In this document: positions 41,921 to 50,433 of the stretch, one piece after another
How positions within the stretch are numbered: position 1 is the first letter of the stretch
How the letters are laid out: each line of letters starts with the position of its first letter
Origin: an uncultured Bacteroidales bacterium
GTDB taxonomy: Bacteria > Bacteroidota > Bacteroidia > Bacteroidales > UBA932
Reading direction: 5' to 3'
Assembly: GCA_905234475.1 (NCBI GenBank)
Contig: CAJOHX010000006.1
Location: 1 to 55,042, forward strand
DNA length: 55,042 nucleotides
Made by a program: the position numbers and the translations under genes
The notes under the pieces: generated by a model
What the model was told of the DNA's origin: nothing
Seen by the model: the letters and a program-made list of their open reading frames with translations, nothing else
Databases searched by the model: none

Positions 41921-42751
41921 TCAAATCATGGCTGCGCCGAGGACGGGGATGTCGTCGGCCGTACAGACGTCGATCCGGAGCCGCTCCACGCTCTTGTGGT
42001 ACGGGAAATCCCGCTTCAGGCGCTCCTCCATGGAGGCCCGGAAAAGCGGGTAATTGTTGGCGATGCCGCCGCCGAAGGCGATGTGGCTGGGGTCGTAGGC
42101 AAACATGACCGTGCAGAGGAGATTGCCCAGGTGAGCACCGAAGTCCGTGAACAGCCTGAGGGCCGCGGGATCCCCCGAGCGCACCGCCTGCGCCGCCTCG
42201 CGGCTGTCCCAGCCGGCCGCCGTGAAATACTGCTTGCTGCAGTAGGCTTCCAGCGTCGCATCCTTGTAGGGCAGGGCGCCAAGCTCCCCGGCGCCGCAGT
42301 TGGCGCCGCAGATGAGCCGGCCCCGGTCCACGATGCCCATGCCCACGCCCGTGCCGAGGGTCACGACGACGAGCAGCCCGGGCTTGGCGTCGGCGGGATA
42401 GCCCGCATAGACGCCCATGGCGTAGCAGTTGGCGTCGTTGTTGACGGCCACCGGGAGGTGGAAACGCGCTTCGAGGTACTCCTTCAGGGGGACCTCCGTC
42501 CAGGAAGGGATATTGGCGGTGTCATACACAATCCCGCGCTCAACGTCCACGACGGAGGGCACGCCGATGCCGATCTTCGCCGTGTCCGGCGTCAGCATGC
42601 GCGTTATCTGCTCCGAGAGGATATCCAGGGTCTGCTGCAAATCGGCCTCGCGGGGGGACCACGGCGTGCTCACGCGCCGCACCACATCGCCGTCACGAAC
42701 CTGTCCGAACACGAGGTTGGTCCCGCCGACATCGATTCCAAGTGTCATCAT
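41921..42751 (-). CDS. ROK family sugar kinase
   Basis: The protein (about 276 aa) has the ROK/ASKHA fold: phosphate-1 LGIDVGGTNLVFGQV, catalytic NNDANCYAMG with the predicted base Asp, LGTGVGMGIVDRGRLI, and HIAFGGGIANN near the C-terminus. The usual zinc-binding CxCGxxGC of ROK repressors and many kinases is missing (GAGELGALPYKDATLEAYC instead), and there is no DNA-binding domain. Glucosamine, N-acetylglucosamine, glucose or mannose are possible substrates; the locus favours an amino sugar. Two adjacent ATGs (42751, 42748) are possible starts. The longer frame is excluded by the -7 box at 42770. Confidence 0.9.
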   Translation of the reverse strand: MMTLGIDVGGTNLVFGQVRDGDVVRRVSTPWSPREADLQQTLDILSEQITRMLTPDTAKIGIGVPSVVDVERGIVYDTANIPSWTEVPLKEYLEARFHLPVAVNNDANCYAMGVYAGYPADAKPGLLVVVTLGTGVGMGIVDRGRLICGANCGAGELGALPYKDATLEAYCSKQYFTAAGWDSREAAQAVRSGDPAALRLFTDFGAHLGNLLCTVMFAYDPSHIAFGGGIANNYPLFRASMEERLKRDFPYHKSVERLRIDVCTADDIPVLGAAMI

Positions 42752-42769
42752 GTGTGATTGTCTATTTTG

Positions 42770-42777
42770 CAAAAATA
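42770..42777 (-). promoter_or_regulatory. -7 box of the ROK/GH2-phosphatase operon
   Basis: TATTTTTG on the minus strand, 18 nt upstream of the kinase ATG. The operator-like repeats at 42806-42832 lie upstream of it, where an activator would bind. No TTG at the usual -33 position. Confidence 0.55.
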
Positions 42778-42803
42778 GGGTTTAGATTTACAAGAAAAAA
42801 CTT

Positions 42804-42832
42804 ATTTTGCGTATTTTAATATACAATTTGCG
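42804..42832. promoter_or_regulatory. Candidate XylR-type operator, site 1
   Basis: Read on the minus strand, CGCAAA occurs twice, at 42827-42832 and 42806-42811, exactly 21 nt apart. The left copy is within the 14-nt block ATTTTGCGTATTTT (42804-42817, plus strand), which recurs in inverted orientation at 50344-50357. Direct half-sites 21 bp apart (two helical turns) suit AraC/XylR-type activators. It sits between the divergent promoters of the kinase and GH20 operons. Confidence 0.65.
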
Positions 42833-42862
42833 TCATTATCTTCCGACTGTCCACTTTTTTCA

Positions 42863-42870
42863 TATCTTTG
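42863..42870 (+). promoter_or_regulatory. -7 box of the GH20/regulator/phosphatase operon
   Basis: TATCTTTG, 25 nt upstream of the GTG start at 42896. At the -33 position the sequence is TTC instead of TTG, consistent with a promoter that needs an activator. Confidence 0.6.
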
Positions 42871-42895
42871 TGTTGAAGATACAAAACCACTGATT

Positions 42896-44965
42896 GTGAA
42901 CACGAAAAGCTTTTTCTCCTTTTTCCTGGCGTGCGCAATTTGTGCTGCTTGCACCCAACCTTGCGTCGTCAATTGGACCGAAGGGGAGACCGACCCCGAC
43001 ACCGGCCTCGCCCTCCACACCCTGACCATCCAGAACCCGCCGGCCGGCACGGACTGGACCATCTGGTTCAGCCAGTTCCGCACCCCGGTGACCATGGCCC
43101 CGGACGCCCCCGGCTCCATCGACCACATCAGCGGGACGCTGTATCGCGTGGTGCCCGCCAGGCACCGGGGCAAGACCATGACGCTGCGCTATGAGGCGCG
43201 GCCCCTCGTCAACCAGTGCCGCGCCCCCGAGGGCTTCTACCTCCAGCGCAGCGGCGAGGCCCCCGTGGCCCTGGAGACCGCCTATGATTTCCTGCCCGCG
43301 GAAGTGGTCCATACCTTCGACTACACGCCCGTGCCCACGAGCCCCTACGACATGATTCCCCGCCTGAAGCGCGTCCAGCCCCGCAAGGGCACGACCGACC
43401 CCTCCGCCGAGCCGAAAGTGGACTTCGTCAAGGGCCAGGCCCCGGGCTGGTACCGCCTCACCCTGGACGGGAGCATCCGCATCGAGGCCTCCGACGAGGA
43501 CGGCGCTTACTACGCCGGCATCACCCTGGACAACATCCGCCGCAATGCGAAAGGCGCCACGGTGGGCAGCGCCACCGTCACGGACTGGCCGGACCTGCCC
43601 TACCGCGGGCTGATGCTGGACGTGAGCCGCAATTTCACCGGCAAGGACGACCTGCTGAAGCTCCTGGACATCATGTCCCACTATAAGGTGAATTTCCTGC
43701 ACCTGCACTTCGGCGACGACGAGGGCTGGCGCATCGCGATCGACGCCCTGCCGGAGCTGACCGATTACGGCGCCTACCGCTGCATCCCCGAGCTGCAGGC
43801 GGACGGCTCCATCCTGGAGCCAAACGGCCTGCAGCCCACCTACTGCGTCGCCCCCGACCGCGACACGCCCTCGCCGGGCAACGGTTTCTATTCCCACGAA
43901 GATTTCGTGGAGATCCTGCGCTACGCCTGGGAGCGCCGCATCCGCATCGTGCCGGAGTTCGACTCCCCGGGCCACGCCCGCGCGGAGCTCAAAGCCATGG
44001 AGGTCCGCGCAGCCCGCACGGGCGACGCCTCCTGCCTGCTCTCCGAGCCGGAGGACACCTCCGAATATGAGTCCGTGCAGGACTACACCGACAACGTCAT
44101 GAATGTGGCGCTGCCCTCCACCTACACCTTCTTCGAGACGGTCTTCGACGCGCTCATCGCCATGTATAAAGAAGCGGGTGTGCCGCTGGACGCCATCCAC
44201 ATCGGCGGCGACGAGGTGCCGGAGGGCGCATGGACGGGCTCCCCGGCCTGCAAGGCCCTCATGGAAGCCAACGGCAAGACCGACATCGGCTGGCTCAAGG
44301 ACTACTTCACCAACCGCCTGCTGGACATCGCCGAGGCGCGCGGGGTCAAGCTCGCCGGCTGGCAGGACGTCGCGCAGGAGCTCGAGCCCGCCACCCTGGA
44401 GCGCCTGAAGCGAAACCTCGCCTTCACCAACCTCTGGACGGTCTCGGGCGGCCTCGACGTGCTGCCCTACGAATTCGCCAACCAGGGCATCCCCGTGATG
44501 ATCTCCAGCGCCCCCAACTGCTACATGGACTTCGCCTACAACTACGGCAAGCTCGAGCGCGGGCACTCCTGGGGCGGCTTCGTGGACGAGCGCCGCGCCT
44601 TCAGCGTGCAGCCCTTCGACATGTACCGCTCCGTCCGCTGGGACGACTACGGACAGATCGTGGACCTGAGCCGTTCCGGCGAAGGCAAACCCGCCCTCAA
44701 GCCCGCCGCCCGCCGGCTCATCCTCGGCGTGGAGGGGCACCTCTGGGCGGAGACGCTGCGCTGCTTCGACCACGTGACCTACTACTATTTCCCGAAGGCG
44801 CTGGGGCTCTTCGAGCGCGGCTGGAACGCCACCCCCGCCTGGGCGGGCACCACCGTCGCGGACGACCCGGCCTTCACGGCCGACTTCGACCGTTTCTTCA
44901 GCATCATTGTCGACCACGAATATTCATTCTACGAAGATCAAGGAATTGCATACCACAGACACTAG
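42896..44965 (+). CDS. Beta-N-acetylhexosaminidase (GH20) lipoprotein
   Basis: Releases terminal beta-GlcNAc or GalNAc by substrate-assisted catalysis. The 689-aa protein has a signal peptide with a lipobox (AICAAC), a chitobiase-type N-terminal carbohydrate-binding segment, a GH20b domain (DEDGAYYAGITLDNI) and the barrel from about 205 (LPYRGLMLDVSRNF, HFGDDEGWRIAIDALPELT). The catalytic pair is D439-E440 in HIGGDEVPEG. NLWTVSGGLDVLPYEFANQG and the late LGVEGHLWAETL are also typical. The start is a GTG at 42896; I see no better ATG. It heads a plus-strand unit with the regulator (15 nt) and phosphatase. Confidence 0.94.
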   Translation: MNTKSFFSFFLACAICAACTQPCVVNWTEGETDPDTGLALHTLTIQNPPAGTDWTIWFSQFRTPVTMAPDAPGSIDHISGTLYRVVPARHRGKTMTLRYEARPLVNQCRAPEGFYLQRSGEAPVALETAYDFLPAEVVHTFDYTPVPTSPYDMIPRLKRVQPRKGTTDPSAEPKVDFVKGQAPGWYRLTLDGSIRIEASDEDGAYYAGITLDNIRRNAKGATVGSATVTDWPDLPYRGLMLDVSRNFTGKDDLLKLLDIMSHYKVNFLHLHFGDDEGWRIAIDALPELTDYGAYRCIPELQADGSILEPNGLQPTYCVAPDRDTPSPGNGFYSHEDFVEILRYAWERRIRIVPEFDSPGHARAELKAMEVRAARTGDASCLLSEPEDTSEYESVQDYTDNVMNVALPSTYTFFETVFDALIAMYKEAGVPLDAIHIGGDEVPEGAWTGSPACKALMEANGKTDIGWLKDYFTNRLLDIAEARGVKLAGWQDVAQELEPATLERLKRNLAFTNLWTVSGGLDVLPYEFANQGIPVMISSAPNCYMDFAYNYGKLERGHSWGGFVDERRAFSVQPFDMYRSVRWDDYGQIVDLSRSGEGKPALKPAARRLILGVEGHLWAETLRCFDHVTYYYFPKALGLFERGWNATPAWAGTTVADDPAFTADFDRFFSIIVDHEYSFYEDQGIAYHRH

Positions 44966-44980
44966 AAAAGACTTCGCGCC

Positions 44981-46147
44981 ATGCTTAGACTACTCTTCAT
45001 CTCCGACTTCACCGAATCCTTCCCGAGCAAGCTGCTCAAGGGAATCGTAGAATACTCCCGCCGCAAGGAGCAATGGGTCGTGTGCCGCATGCCGCCCTCC
45101 TACAAGCAGAGCATCGGCATCCCCGGCGTGGTCAAATGGGCCAGGGACTGGGGCGCGGACGCCGTGATCGGCCAGTTCGAGGAGACCGACGACGTCAAGC
45201 TGTTCGAGAAGAACGGCATCGTCGTCGTGGCCCAGGACTTCAAGAAGCGCTTCACCACCATCCCCAACATCACCGCCGACTACCTCGGCACCGGCCGCAT
45301 GGCCGCCCGCTATTTCATCGACCACGGCTTCCGCCACTACGGCTTCTTCGGCTTCAACAACGTCTGCTGGTCCGACGAGCGCTGCGAAGGCTTCCGCCGC
45401 GAGGTGGAGGCCGCCGGCTATGGCGACTCCTTCTATGCCTACAACCTTCAGGACATCGACCACCTGTGGTACTACGAGCGCGACCGCATGCGCAAATGGC
45501 TCCACTCCATCCCCAAGCCCATCGCCATCATGGCCTGCGACGACAACCAGGGCAACAACTTGATCGAAGCCTGCCACACCGCCGGGATCAAGATCCCCTC
45601 GGAGATCTCCGTCATGGGCGTGGACAACGACGAGCTGCTCTGCACCCTGGGGAGCACCCCCCTGTCCAGCATCTACGTGGACATCGAGGAGGGCGGCTGG
45701 AAGACGGCGGAGCTCATCGAGCGGCGCATCGCCAATCCGCAGGCCCCGCTGGAGGATGTGGTCCTGAAGCCCGTCAAGGTCGTGGGACGCATGTCCACGG
45801 CCGCCTTCGCCACCACCGACGTCCAGATCCAGAAGGCGATCCAGTTCATCCACCAGAACTACCAGAAGAAGATCTCCGTCAAGGACGTCATGGGCGAGGT
45901 CGCCCTGTCCCGGCGCCTGCTCGAACGGCGCTTCAAGGCCGTGACCGGCCAGACCCTCTATCAATATATTACTGATTTGAAAATCAAGCGCTTCGCGGAG
46001 CTGCTCCTCGACACGGACGAGCAGGTGGTGGGCATCGCCCTGACCCTGGGCGAGAACGACACCAAGAGCATCTCCCGCCGCTTCAAGCAGATCTACGGCT
46101 GCTCGCCCAACGAATGGCGGGCCCGGCACCAGAAAACAAACTCCTAA
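44981..46147 (+). CDS. XylR-type transcriptional regulator (LacI-like sensor, AraC HTH)
   Basis: The 388-aa protein combines a periplasmic-binding-protein-like sensor at the N-terminus (about 1-275: LLFISDFTESFPSKLLKGIV, ADYLGTGRMAARYFIDHGFR, IMACDDNQGNNLIEACHTAG, ISVMGVDNDELLC) with a C-terminal AraC double helix-turn-helix (about 285-383: ISVKDVMGEVALSRRLLERR, ending GCSPNEWRARH). This is the XylR arrangement, in which a free sugar promotes activation. It lies within the locus it probably controls. AraC-type proteins of this kind bind direct half-sites about 21 bp apart, exactly the spacing seen at 42806-42832 and 50329-50355. Confidence 0.92.
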   Translation: MLRLLFISDFTESFPSKLLKGIVEYSRRKEQWVVCRMPPSYKQSIGIPGVVKWARDWGADAVIGQFEETDDVKLFEKNGIVVVAQDFKKRFTTIPNITADYLGTGRMAARYFIDHGFRHYGFFGFNNVCWSDERCEGFRREVEAAGYGDSFYAYNLQDIDHLWYYERDRMRKWLHSIPKPIAIMACDDNQGNNLIEACHTAGIKIPSEISVMGVDNDELLCTLGSTPLSSIYVDIEEGGWKTAELIERRIANPQAPLEDVVLKPVKVVGRMSTAAFATTDVQIQKAIQFIHQNYQKKISVKDVMGEVALSRRLLERRFKAVTGQTLYQYITDLKIKRFAELLLDTDEQVVGIALTLGENDTKSISRRFKQIYGCSPNEWRARHQKTNS

Positions 46148-46154
46148 GACAGAT

Positions 46155-47399
46155 ATGACCCGACGCCTCCTTATTTTTGTTGTCCTGTTGGGCGCATGCT
46201 TTTGCGCCGGCGCGCAGCAGTACGACATCCTGCAGCAGTTGCAGGCCCACCCCGAATACCTCGCGGGCACCGACTACCTCTGCCCCACCGGCCCGGTGGC
46301 GCTCTCGCCCGCCCCCAAGGGCTACCAGCCCTTCTACATCAGCCACTACGGCCGCCACGGCGCCCGCTACGCCTGGCAGAGCGACATGTACGAGCGGCTC
46401 AACGACGTCTTCTCCGCTGCCGCGGAAAATGGCAACCTGACCCCCCTGGGCGCCTCTTTCAAGGAGCGTTTCGACGGGCTCTACCCGTCGGTGCGCTACC
46501 GCGTGGGCGACCTCTCCCGCAAGGGCTGGCAGCAACAGCAGGAGCTTGCCGGGCGGATGTACGCCAATTTCCCGAAGGTGTTCGCCAAGGGCGCCAAAGT
46601 GCGCTCCTGGACCTCCACCTCCACGCGCTGCATCATGACGATGTCTTCCTTCTGCCTCGGCCTGAAGGCGAAGGATCCCAAGCTGGATATCTTTGAGAAT
46701 TTCGGCGTCAGCTTCCTGCCGGCCATCCTGCCGATGGACCGCAGCAATCCCTTCCGCGAAGCGACCTTCGAGGCCACGCCGGTCAGCTTCAGCGAGACCT
46801 GGGAGCAGTATATCGAGCGCACGGTGGACTACCGCGCCATCCTCTCGCGCCTGTTCAAGGACCGCGACAAGGCCCTTCCGGCCGCGGAGCAGTGGGATTT
46901 CTTATCTTATTTGTATTTCTTCGCCGCCGGCATGAACAGCCTCGATACGGACCTCGACTTCACGGACATCTTTACCTCGGAGGAGCGCGTCGCCCTCTGG
47001 AAGATCGACGATTTCCAGTTCTACGCCAACGCCTGGCCCACGCATCTGGGGTACCTGCCCATCGTCCGGGACATCATCGCGAAGGCCGACGAGCGCATCG
47101 CCTCCGGCGAGAAGGGCGCCGACCTGCGTTTCGGCCACGACTACACCTTCCTGCCGCTGCTGATGTGCCTGGGGGTCAACGGCTTCGACCATGACGTCGC
47201 CAATCCCGACGACATCCCGGTCTGGTGCCAGCTCCACGAGGTCCCGATGGGGGCCAACATCCACTTCGTCTTCTACCGCAGTCCCCGCAGCCCGAAGGTC
47301 CTCTTCAAGGTCCTCCTCAACGGCCGCGAAGCCCACCTGCCCTTCGAGACCGACACCTGGCCCTACTACGACTGGGACACCTTCAAGACCCGCTTCTAG
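46155..47399 (+). CDS. Secreted histidine acid phosphatase
   Basis: The 414-aa protein has a signal peptide (LLIFVVLLGACFCAGAQQ) and the histidine phosphatase clade 2 motif R67-H-G-A-R71 in SHYGRHGARY, with H68 as the nucleophile that becomes phosphorylated. The C-terminal proton donor motif is HD in RFGHDYTFLPLL, as in AppA-type phytases and glucose-1-phosphatases, rather than HAE of MINPP. It should act in the periplasm on phosphomonoesters; sugar phosphates or phytate are possible. It is the second phosphatase of the locus and starts 7 nt after the regulator gene. Confidence 0.88.
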   Translation: MTRRLLIFVVLLGACFCAGAQQYDILQQLQAHPEYLAGTDYLCPTGPVALSPAPKGYQPFYISHYGRHGARYAWQSDMYERLNDVFSAAAENGNLTPLGASFKERFDGLYPSVRYRVGDLSRKGWQQQQELAGRMYANFPKVFAKGAKVRSWTSTSTRCIMTMSSFCLGLKAKDPKLDIFENFGVSFLPAILPMDRSNPFREATFEATPVSFSETWEQYIERTVDYRAILSRLFKDRDKALPAAEQWDFLSYLYFFAAGMNSLDTDLDFTDIFTSEERVALWKIDDFQFYANAWPTHLGYLPIVRDIIAKADERIASGEKGADLRFGHDYTFLPLLMCLGVNGFDHDVANPDDIPVWCQLHEVPMGANIHFVFYRSPRSPKVLFKVLLNGREAHLPFETDTWPYYDWDTFKTRF

Positions 47400-47405
47400 C
47401 CGCCG

Positions 47406-48857
47406 CTATTTGCTGACGCGTTTGCTGAGGCCGATGGCGCCGGTCGGGCAGACGAGGCGGCAGAGGTGGCAGCCGACGCACTTGGCGCCGAGGATGTGCG
47501 GCTGGCGCGTGTCCGCATCGAAGCGGATGGCCTGGTGGCCGCCGTCGGCGCAGGAGATGGCGCAGCGGCCGCAGCCGATGCACACGTCCCGGTCGATCTT
47601 CGGGAAGACCACGGTCGTGCGGTCGAGGTCGTGCGGGAGGTAGAACTTCGGCAGCAGCTCGCCCACCAGCGCCTCCACCTTGTCGATGCCCCGTTCGGCC
47701 ATGTAGTTCTGCAGGCCGAGGATGAGATCGTCGATGATGCGGTAGCCGTACTGCATCACGGCGGTGCACACCTGGACGTTGCGGCAGCCCAGCTGGATGA
47801 ATTCCAGCGCGTCACGCCAGGTCTCGATGCCGCCGATGCCGCTGTACTGGATGTTCTTCATCATCGGATTCTTGACCATGGCGAGGATGTGGCGAAGGGC
47901 GATGGGCTTGATGGCGCGGCCGGAATAGCCCGAGCCCGTCTGGCAGCCGTTCACCTCCGATCCTTCGCCGAGCGTGACGCTCTTGATGGTGTTGATGGCC
48001 GAGATGGCGTCCGCTCCCGCGAAATAGGCACCCATCGCCGGCTGGGCGATGTGGGCGATGTTCGGCGTCATCTTGGGGATGACCGGGATCTTGACGCTGC
48101 GCTTGACATACGCCGTGAAGAAGGTCACCAGCTCCGGGTCCTGCCCCACGTCGCTGCCCATGCCGCTCTCGCGCATCTGCGGGCAGGAGAAATTGAGCTC
48201 CACGGCGTCGCACCCGGCGGCTTCGGCCCGCTGCGCCAGCTGGATCCAGTCCTCCTCGCTCTGGCCCATGATGGAGGCGATGACAACCTTCGAGGGATAA
48301 TTCTCCTTTAGGCGCCGGAGGATGTCGAAATCCATCTCCGGGGGATTCTCGCTGAGCTGCTCCATGTTGCGGAAGCCGATGAAGGGCTTGCCCACGGCGT
48401 CGAAGCGCGGCGACACCTCCTTGATCTCCTGCAGGCAGATGGTCTTGTAGAACACGCCGCCCCAGCCCGCGTCGAACGCCCGCGCGACCATCTCGTAGTT
48501 GGTGCACACGGCCGAGGACGCCAGGAAGAACGGGTTCTCGCAGGGAATACCGACGAAGTCGATGGCCAGGGACGGGGTCTTGCCCGACCCCCTGTCGTCA
48601 TTCGCCGGCTTGACCGGCGAATCTCCCAGCGCCGCGGCGATCTCCCGCAGCCGGACCGGCCGGTCATAATGGATACAGGCGGCCTCCGCGCGGGCAAGGT
48701 CCTCCTCCGAGCAGCCCCGGAGCCACTGCGCGGCAATCTTCTCGTTGTCAAAACGGATGGCGCGGACGGCGCGGGCGGGATCGCCTTTGCCGCAGGCCTT
48801 GGTACAGGGAGCGTCCTGGCAAAGCAGGCAGCGCGCCGCTTCTTCGTGGATGTGCAT
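47406..48857 (-). CDS. preA: Dihydropyrimidine dehydrogenase subunit PreA with N-terminal Fe-S segment
   Basis: Reduces uracil and thymine to the dihydro forms. E. coli PreA has about 411 aa; this one has 483. The extra N-terminus holds four Cys (C10, C13, C18, C22 in ARCLLCQDAPCTKAC) like the start of PreT or eukaryotic DPYD. The FMN barrel follows (LAIDFVGIPCENPFFLASSA, AGCDAVELNFSCPQMRESGM). The C-terminus has two [4Fe-4S] motifs, CIGCGRCAISC and CVGCHLCRLVC. The junction (residues 80-88, SPVKPANDD) comes from the palindromic repeat also found in mutL. No PreT-like flavoprotein gene is adjacent. It converges on the phosphatase gene with 6 nt between. Confidence 0.9.
   Translation of the reverse strand: MHIHEEAARCLLCQDAPCTKACGKGDPARAVRAIRFDNEKIAAQWLRGCSEEDLARAEAACIHYDRPVRLREIAAALGDSPVKPANDDRGSGKTPSLAIDFVGIPCENPFFLASSAVCTNYEMVARAFDAGWGGVFYKTICLQEIKEVSPRFDAVGKPFIGFRNMEQLSENPPEMDFDILRRLKENYPSKVVIASIMGQSEEDWIQLAQRAEAAGCDAVELNFSCPQMRESGMGSDVGQDPELVTFFTAYVKRSVKIPVIPKMTPNIAHIAQPAMGAYFAGADAISAINTIKSVTLGEGSEVNGCQTGSGYSGRAIKPIALRHILAMVKNPMMKNIQYSGIGGIETWRDALEFIQLGCRNVQVCTAVMQYGYRIIDDLILGLQNYMAERGIDKVEALVGELLPKFYLPHDLDRTTVVFPKIDRDVCIGCGRCAISCADGGHQAIRFDADTRQPHILGAKCVGCHLCRLVCPTGAIGLSKRVSK
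48595..48621 (-). repeat. 27-nt palindromic repeat inside preA, copy 2
   Basis: Identical over 27 nt to 2118-2144: 8-bp stem TTCGCCGG/CCGGCGAA, loop TCAAG, then TGACGA. It is read in the same frame as in MutL, giving SPVKPAND. Flanks are also similar (GGAGA before, AGGGGG after with a one-base shift). Confidence 0.85.
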
Positions 48858-48869
48858 GGAGCGCGGGGT

Positions 48870-50279
48870 TTAGTTGGCCGGAGCCACGGTGTACACAAAG
48901 GTCCCGGTGCCGTCGCCGTTGTCCTGCTCGCTGCTGAGCGTGACGGTGAAGCCGTTGGCGGCGAGATCGGCGGGATCCGCACCGAAGACGGCATAGTAGT
49001 TGTCGCCCTTCAGGCCCTTCATGGTGTAGGTTTCGCTGCTCTGCGCGACGATGGTCAGCTTGTAGGTGCCGCCGGTGGTACTGAGCTTCAGGTTGGCCAC
49101 GTCGGCCATGATGGCGGACATCCAGTTGGGGCACTTGACGGTGTAGTCGCTGTCCAGCACGACGGTGAGGTCATTGAACAGCGATGCGATAAAGCAGCCG
49201 TAGAACGGATAGTACGCGGTGCCATTACCCGCGAGGGTGACCGTGCTCTTGCCCGTCAGCACGAAGTTGTAGCCGGAGCAGTCGCCGTCGATCCTGATGG
49301 CGATCTTGCCGCCCTTGGGCTTGATCTCATAGGTATTGTCCGCATTGGGCGTGAGCTGGTCCTCGGAGCCGCCGTCGCTGCGCGTCACGGTGGGCGCCTT
49401 CAGCGACATCGAGTAGTCGAACGGGATGTCGTAGCCATAGGAGCCGCCGGGCACAAAGCCACCCGGGGGCATTTGCGCGACAGCGTCGTAGAAATTGCCC
49501 TGGGTGTCCTGCGCCTGCAGAATCAGATGATCGAATTCGTTGTCCGGCTCGAACGCCATGGACAGGTAAAGTTCCGTGCCAGCCGGGTTGGTGAGGACGA
49601 GGTCGTCGGGACGGACCTCGCTGGTCAGCGCGTACACAATGCGGGCAAGCGTGCCCTCGCCCGTCGAAATGGTCAGGCGCTTCAGGGTGGGGTTGACCGT
49701 CGCGCCGTCGCGCCGGAAACTCAGGACCATGCTGACCATCGACTGCACGCCGCTGAAGCGGGCGGTGCTGCCGACGGTGTTCATCTTGAAGCCGGAGGCA
49801 TAGGCGTAGTAGTGCGCGAGGGCGCTCTCGGCGCTGCCGTCCTGGCCCTCGTAGTTGAAATAGCACGCGTAGGGATCCTCGGGGTCTATGTCACTCAGGT
49901 TGTAGAAGAGGCTGTAGGTGTCGGCCTCGCCCGGGGTGACGAGCGACCAGCGTTCGGTATTGTCGTTGTATTTGTAGAACGAGACCGAGCCGCTGAGCAC
50001 GCAGGTCGTGCCGTCGTCACCGATCTCCGCGGGACGCAGGGCGGTGGGATTGCCGCTCTTGTCGCTGGCGAAGGCATCCTTGGTGTTGTTGTAGAGGTAG
50101 ATCTTGTCCGTGGTCCGGAACGTTGTGGGGAGCTCCGCCATCGCAGCGGGGATGGTCACGCGGTACACCCCGGAGGACTCTTCCTCCATCTTGGGGTTGT
50201 CCAGGCCATTGAGGAAACCGCAGCCGCAGGCGCAGAGCGCGAGGGCCAGCAGGGCGGAAAGGATGTGGATTCTTTTCAT
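48870..50279 (-). CDS. Fimbrillin-like lipoprotein
   Basis: The 469-aa protein has a signal peptide and lipobox region (ALLALALCACGC). The mature part looks like the fimbrillin/Mfa-like lipoprotein group: TTDKIYLYNNTKDAF, YSLFYNLSDIDPEDPYACYF, ARFSGVQSMVSMVLSFRRDG and LKRLTISTGEGTLARIVYAL are typical strand patterns of the N-terminal transthyretin-like domain. It is followed by another all-beta region. Such proteins are surface-exposed adhesins or minor fimbrial parts. It is divergent from the NagB-like/PIG-L gene across a region with 21-bp spaced repeats, so it may share that control. Assignment rests on pattern, not on a unique motif. Confidence 0.65.
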   Translation of the reverse strand: MKRIHILSALLALALCACGCGFLNGLDNPKMEEESSGVYRVTIPAAMAELPTTFRTTDKIYLYNNTKDAFASDKSGNPTALRPAEIGDDGTTCVLSGSVSFYKYNDNTERWSLVTPGEADTYSLFYNLSDIDPEDPYACYFNYEGQDGSAESALAHYYAYASGFKMNTVGSTARFSGVQSMVSMVLSFRRDGATVNPTLKRLTISTGEGTLARIVYALTSEVRPDDLVLTNPAGTELYLSMAFEPDNEFDHLILQAQDTQGNFYDAVAQMPPGGFVPGGSYGYDIPFDYSMSLKAPTVTRSDGGSEDQLTPNADNTYEIKPKGGKIAIRIDGDCSGYNFVLTGKSTVTLAGNGTAYYPFYGCFIASLFNDLTVVLDSDYTVKCPNWMSAIMADVANLKLSTTGGTYKLTIVAQSSETYTMKGLKGDNYYAVFGADPADLAANGFTVTLSSEQDNGDGTGTFVYTVAPAN

Positions 50280-50328
50280 ATAGATGGTGTTATCATTCAG
50301 TGTTCAACTTGCGAAAATAATAAAGTTT

Positions 50329-50376
50329 CGCAAATAATGGATGAAAATACGCAAAATGAGTGCATGATTACGCGGA
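50329..50376. promoter_or_regulatory. Candidate XylR-type operator, site 2
   Basis: On the plus strand CGCAAA occurs at 50329-50334 and 50350-50355, exactly 21 nt apart, and a degenerate CGCGGA follows at 50371-50376, again 21 nt on. Flanks repeat too: TACGCAAAAT and TACGCGGAAT. The block AAAATACGCAAAAT (50344-50357) is the inverse complement of 42804-42817. It lies upstream of the -7 box at 50406. Confidence 0.65.
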
Positions 50377-50405
50377 ATCCGTCAGCACATTTACGCGCAA
50401 ATATT

Positions 50406-50413
50406 TATCTTTG
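50406..50413 (+). promoter_or_regulatory. -7 box of the NagB-like/PIG-L and nagB operon
   Basis: TATCTTTG, 20 nt upstream of the ATG at 50434. No TTG at -33, consistent with activator dependence. The box overlaps a possible upstream start at 50413 and so excludes it. Confidence 0.6.
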
Positions 50414-50433
50414 TGCTTGTCAATCCGATTCTT

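Noticed and set aside
39178..42108. 976-codon plus-strand frame opposite the GH2-phosphatase gene
   Set aside because: Antisense shadow of a gene with clear catalytic motifs.
42860..44917. 685-codon minus-strand frame opposite the GH20 gene
   Set aside because: Shadow; GH20 has all its motifs on the plus strand.
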